Source of the DNA: an uncultured Agitococcus sp.
GTDB lineage: Bacteria; Pseudomonadota; Gammaproteobacteria; Pseudomonadales; Moraxellaceae
Direction of reading: 5' to 3'
Assembly: GCF_937920075.1 (NCBI RefSeq)
Contig: NZ_CALETI010000437.1
Coordinates: forward strand, 1 to 8,350
Length of the DNA: 8,350 nucleotides
Shown piece after piece: positions 7,288 to 8,350 of the stretch (the stretch's first letter is position 1; every line of letters begins with the position of its first letter). The position numbers and the translations under genes are program-made. The notes beneath the pieces were generated by a model. The model saw nothing but the letters and a program-made list of their open reading frames with translations. It was not told where the DNA came from and ran no database searches.

Positions 7288-7302
7288 ACTGTAAATAACA
7301 GT
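7288..7302. promoter_or_regulatory. Small dyad at the predicted prkA transcription start
   Basis: ACTGT (7288-7292) and ACAGT (7298-7302) form an inverted repeat with a 5-base A/T spacer. It lies just downstream of the candidate -10, at about +1. It could be a repressor operator or a weak hairpin at the mRNA 5' end. The spacing (CTGT-N5-ACAG) does not fit the LexA box of E. coli (N8). Confidence 0.4.
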
Positions 7303-7307
7303 GTCCT

Positions 7308-7337
7308 TATATATTCAGCTTAGACACTAAAAGACAA
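7308..7337 (-). promoter_or_regulatory. Candidate prkA operon promoter
   Basis: On the minus strand, TTGTCT (7337-7332) and TATATA (7313-7308) are separated by 18 bases, an acceptable sigma-70 or RpoS arrangement. Transcription would start near 7301, giving a leader of about 34 bases. Just upstream of the -35 is an A/T-rich stretch (CTAAAAA 7344-7350 and TTTTTAG 7353-7359, an inverted pair) that may act as an UP element. I see no convincing sigma-54 (GG-N10-GC) site. Confidence 0.45.
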
Positions 7338-7400
7338 TTTTGCCTAAAAAAGTTTTTAGCGTTTATGTTAAAAATTAAGAACTAAATAAAATCATGCAGG

Positions 7401-7413
7401 GCTTGTGCCAAGC
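7401..7413 (-). terminator. Weak candidate terminator after apaH
   Basis: GCTTG (7401-7405) pairs with CAAGC (7409-7413) around a 3-base loop, about 18 bases after the apaH stop. In the minus direction a T-rich stretch (ATTTTATTT) follows only after several bases. The stem is short and the spacing poor, so transcription may read through from apaH into prkA. Confidence 0.25.
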
Positions 7414-7431
7414 TTTAAGGTATCAGAGAGT

Positions 7432-8265
7432 CTATTCTAATCCACAATCAATACACGCTTTAGTGGCACTAAAAAAGCGACCATCATCTAAGCGGTAGGC
7501 TAATAATTGTCCACCCCAAACACAACCACCATCTAAAGCAATGATTGGTGCTTGAGGGCCATTTCCTTCGAGTGCTGCCCAGTGACCAAATAAAATGCGA
7601 GTGTTTTTGATGCTAGGATTAGGCAAATTAAACCAAGGATAATAACCGTCTGGCAAATCGTCCAAACCTTCTTTATGGCTAAACTCCAACTCACCTGCTA
7701 AATTACACAGACGCATACGGGTTAAATAATTGGTGATGACACGCCAACGTTTTGCACCTCGAAGATGCTCATGCCATAAAGCAGGTGAGTTGCCATACAT
7801 ACCACCTAAAAACTGATGTAATTGAACTTCATTTTTGAGAACTTGTGACACTTCGCTAGCTAATGTCCGTGCTTGAGTTAAATTCCAACAGGGGGGAATA
7901 CCAGCGTGAGAAATGACCGCTTGCTGGTGAGGAATATCTAAAAAGAGCGGTTGATGACGTAACCATTCAATTAACTCTTTGCCATCAGCAGCAGAAATAA
8001 TATCAGCAGTTCGATCTTTCTTTTTAGCGATACTATAACCATAAAAGCAGGCAATCAAATGTAAGTCATGATTGCCTAATACGACACGAGCTGATGAACC
8101 TAAGGCTTTGACACGACGCAAAACTGCCAATGAGTCCGAGCCACGAGCGACAAGGTCGCCCGCAAACCACAAGCAATCGTGCTGAGGGTCAAAATTAATG
8201 ACCTCTAGTAATTCTTCAAGCGCATCAGCACAGCCTTGTACATCACCGATGGCATAGTCAGCCAT
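7432..8265 (-). CDS. apaH: Symmetrical bis(5'-nucleosyl)-tetraphosphatase (ApaH)
   Basis: 277-residue metallophosphatase that cleaves Ap4A symmetrically to two ADP and controls the level of this stress dinucleotide; recent work also gives ApaH a role in removing Np4 caps from RNA. The calcineurin-like metal-binding motifs are all present: GDVQGC (7-12), GDLVARG (36-42), GNHD (64-67) and SHAGIPP (119-125). The C-terminal part has FGHWAALEG (near 224-232) and DGGCVWGG. Length matches E. coli ApaH (about 280), so the protein is complete. The C-terminus ends with a CxxC pair (C271, C274). The start ATG at 8265 has GAGAG-type purines (8278-8273) upstream and opens with the family-typical MADYAIGDVQGC. 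It lies 164 bases before prkA on the same strand. The usual apaG/rsmA neighbours, if present, would be beyond the right edge. Confidence 0.96.
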   Translation of the reverse strand: MADYAIGDVQGCADALEELLEVINFDPQHDCLWFAGDLVARGSDSLAVLRRVKALGSSARVVLGNHDLHLIACFYGYSIAKKKDRTADIISAADGKELIEWLRHQPLFLDIPHQQAVISHAGIPPCWNLTQARTLASEVSQVLKNEVQLHQFLGGMYGNSPALWHEHLRGAKRWRVITNYLTRMRLCNLAGELEFSHKEGLDDLPDGYYPWFNLPNPSIKNTRILFGHWAALEGNGPQAPIIALDGGCVWGGQLLAYRLDDGRFFSATKACIDCGLE

Positions 8266-8289
8266 GTATTTTCTCTCTATTAATTAGTT

Positions 8290-8349
8290 AGGACTTACGC
8301 ATTTCACCGAAATTAACGCGTTTTGTGAACGAAAAAATCGTTGAAAACG
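8290..8349. repeat. Repeat-like motif and nested hairpin upstream of apaH
   Basis: AGGACTTACGCA (8290-8301) repeats, with one change, the start of the hairpin at 2315. From memory, GGACTTACGCA-type ends occur at the termini of insertion sequences and small elements in several aquatic bacteria. It is followed by an inverted pair: CGTTTT (8319-8324) with AAAACG (8344-8349), and inside it AACGA (8328-8332) with TCGTT (8338-8342) around five A. This may be the end of a mobile element or a small dispersed repeat cut by the window edge. No transposase is visible. Confidence 0.4.
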
Positions 8350-8350
8350 A

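Noticed and set aside
7288..7302. LexA/SOS box
   Set aside because: CTGT and ACAG are present, but the spacer is five bases rather than the eight of the E. coli type site.

Overview
The window is an AT-rich (I estimate around 40% GC) bacterial chromosome segment. Five protein genes all lie on the minus strand. In transcription order they are apaH, prkA (yeaG), yeaH, spoVR (ycgB) and valS, the last running off the left edge. Protein lengths and motifs match the Escherichia coli type of these families: ApaH 277 aa, PrkA 640 aa, YeaH 424 aa and a YcgB-like SpoVR of 505 aa. This suggests a gammaproteobacterium. The base composition and the style of intergenic palindromic repeats would fit sulfur-oxidising Thiotrichales/Beggiatoa-like lineages, but that placement is a low-confidence impression.

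Layout: 1-2234 is valS without its C-terminal ~200 residues. 2235-2452 is a spacer with a hairpin just after the spoVR stop, a possible valS promoter and two short palindromic repeats. 2453-5241 holds spoVR and yeaH, which overlap by ATGA. 5242-5344 separates yeaH from prkA and is almost wholly made of three consecutive stem-loops, with a telomere-like G-quadruplex motif on the transcribed strand. 5345-7267 is prkA. 7268-7431 carries a plausible prkA promoter with a small dyad at the predicted start site. 7432-8265 is apaH. 8266-8350 is its leader, with a repeat-like motif and a nested hairpin. The ORFs on the plus strand are antisense shadows.

The prkA-yeaH-spoVR trio is a conserved stress/starvation module: an AAA+ PrkA protein (described as a kinase and, in Bacillus, as an ATP-dependent protease), a von Willebrand A (MIDAS) partner, and SpoVR, whose biochemical role is still unknown. 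ApaH hydrolyses Ap4A, a stress dinucleotide made as a side product by aminoacyl-tRNA synthetases, so several genes here relate to stress physiology, though only the trio is clearly an operon. I see no phage, CRISPR, toxin-antitoxin or new multi-gene defence system. The most unusual thing is the structured element inside the operon at 5264-5342.
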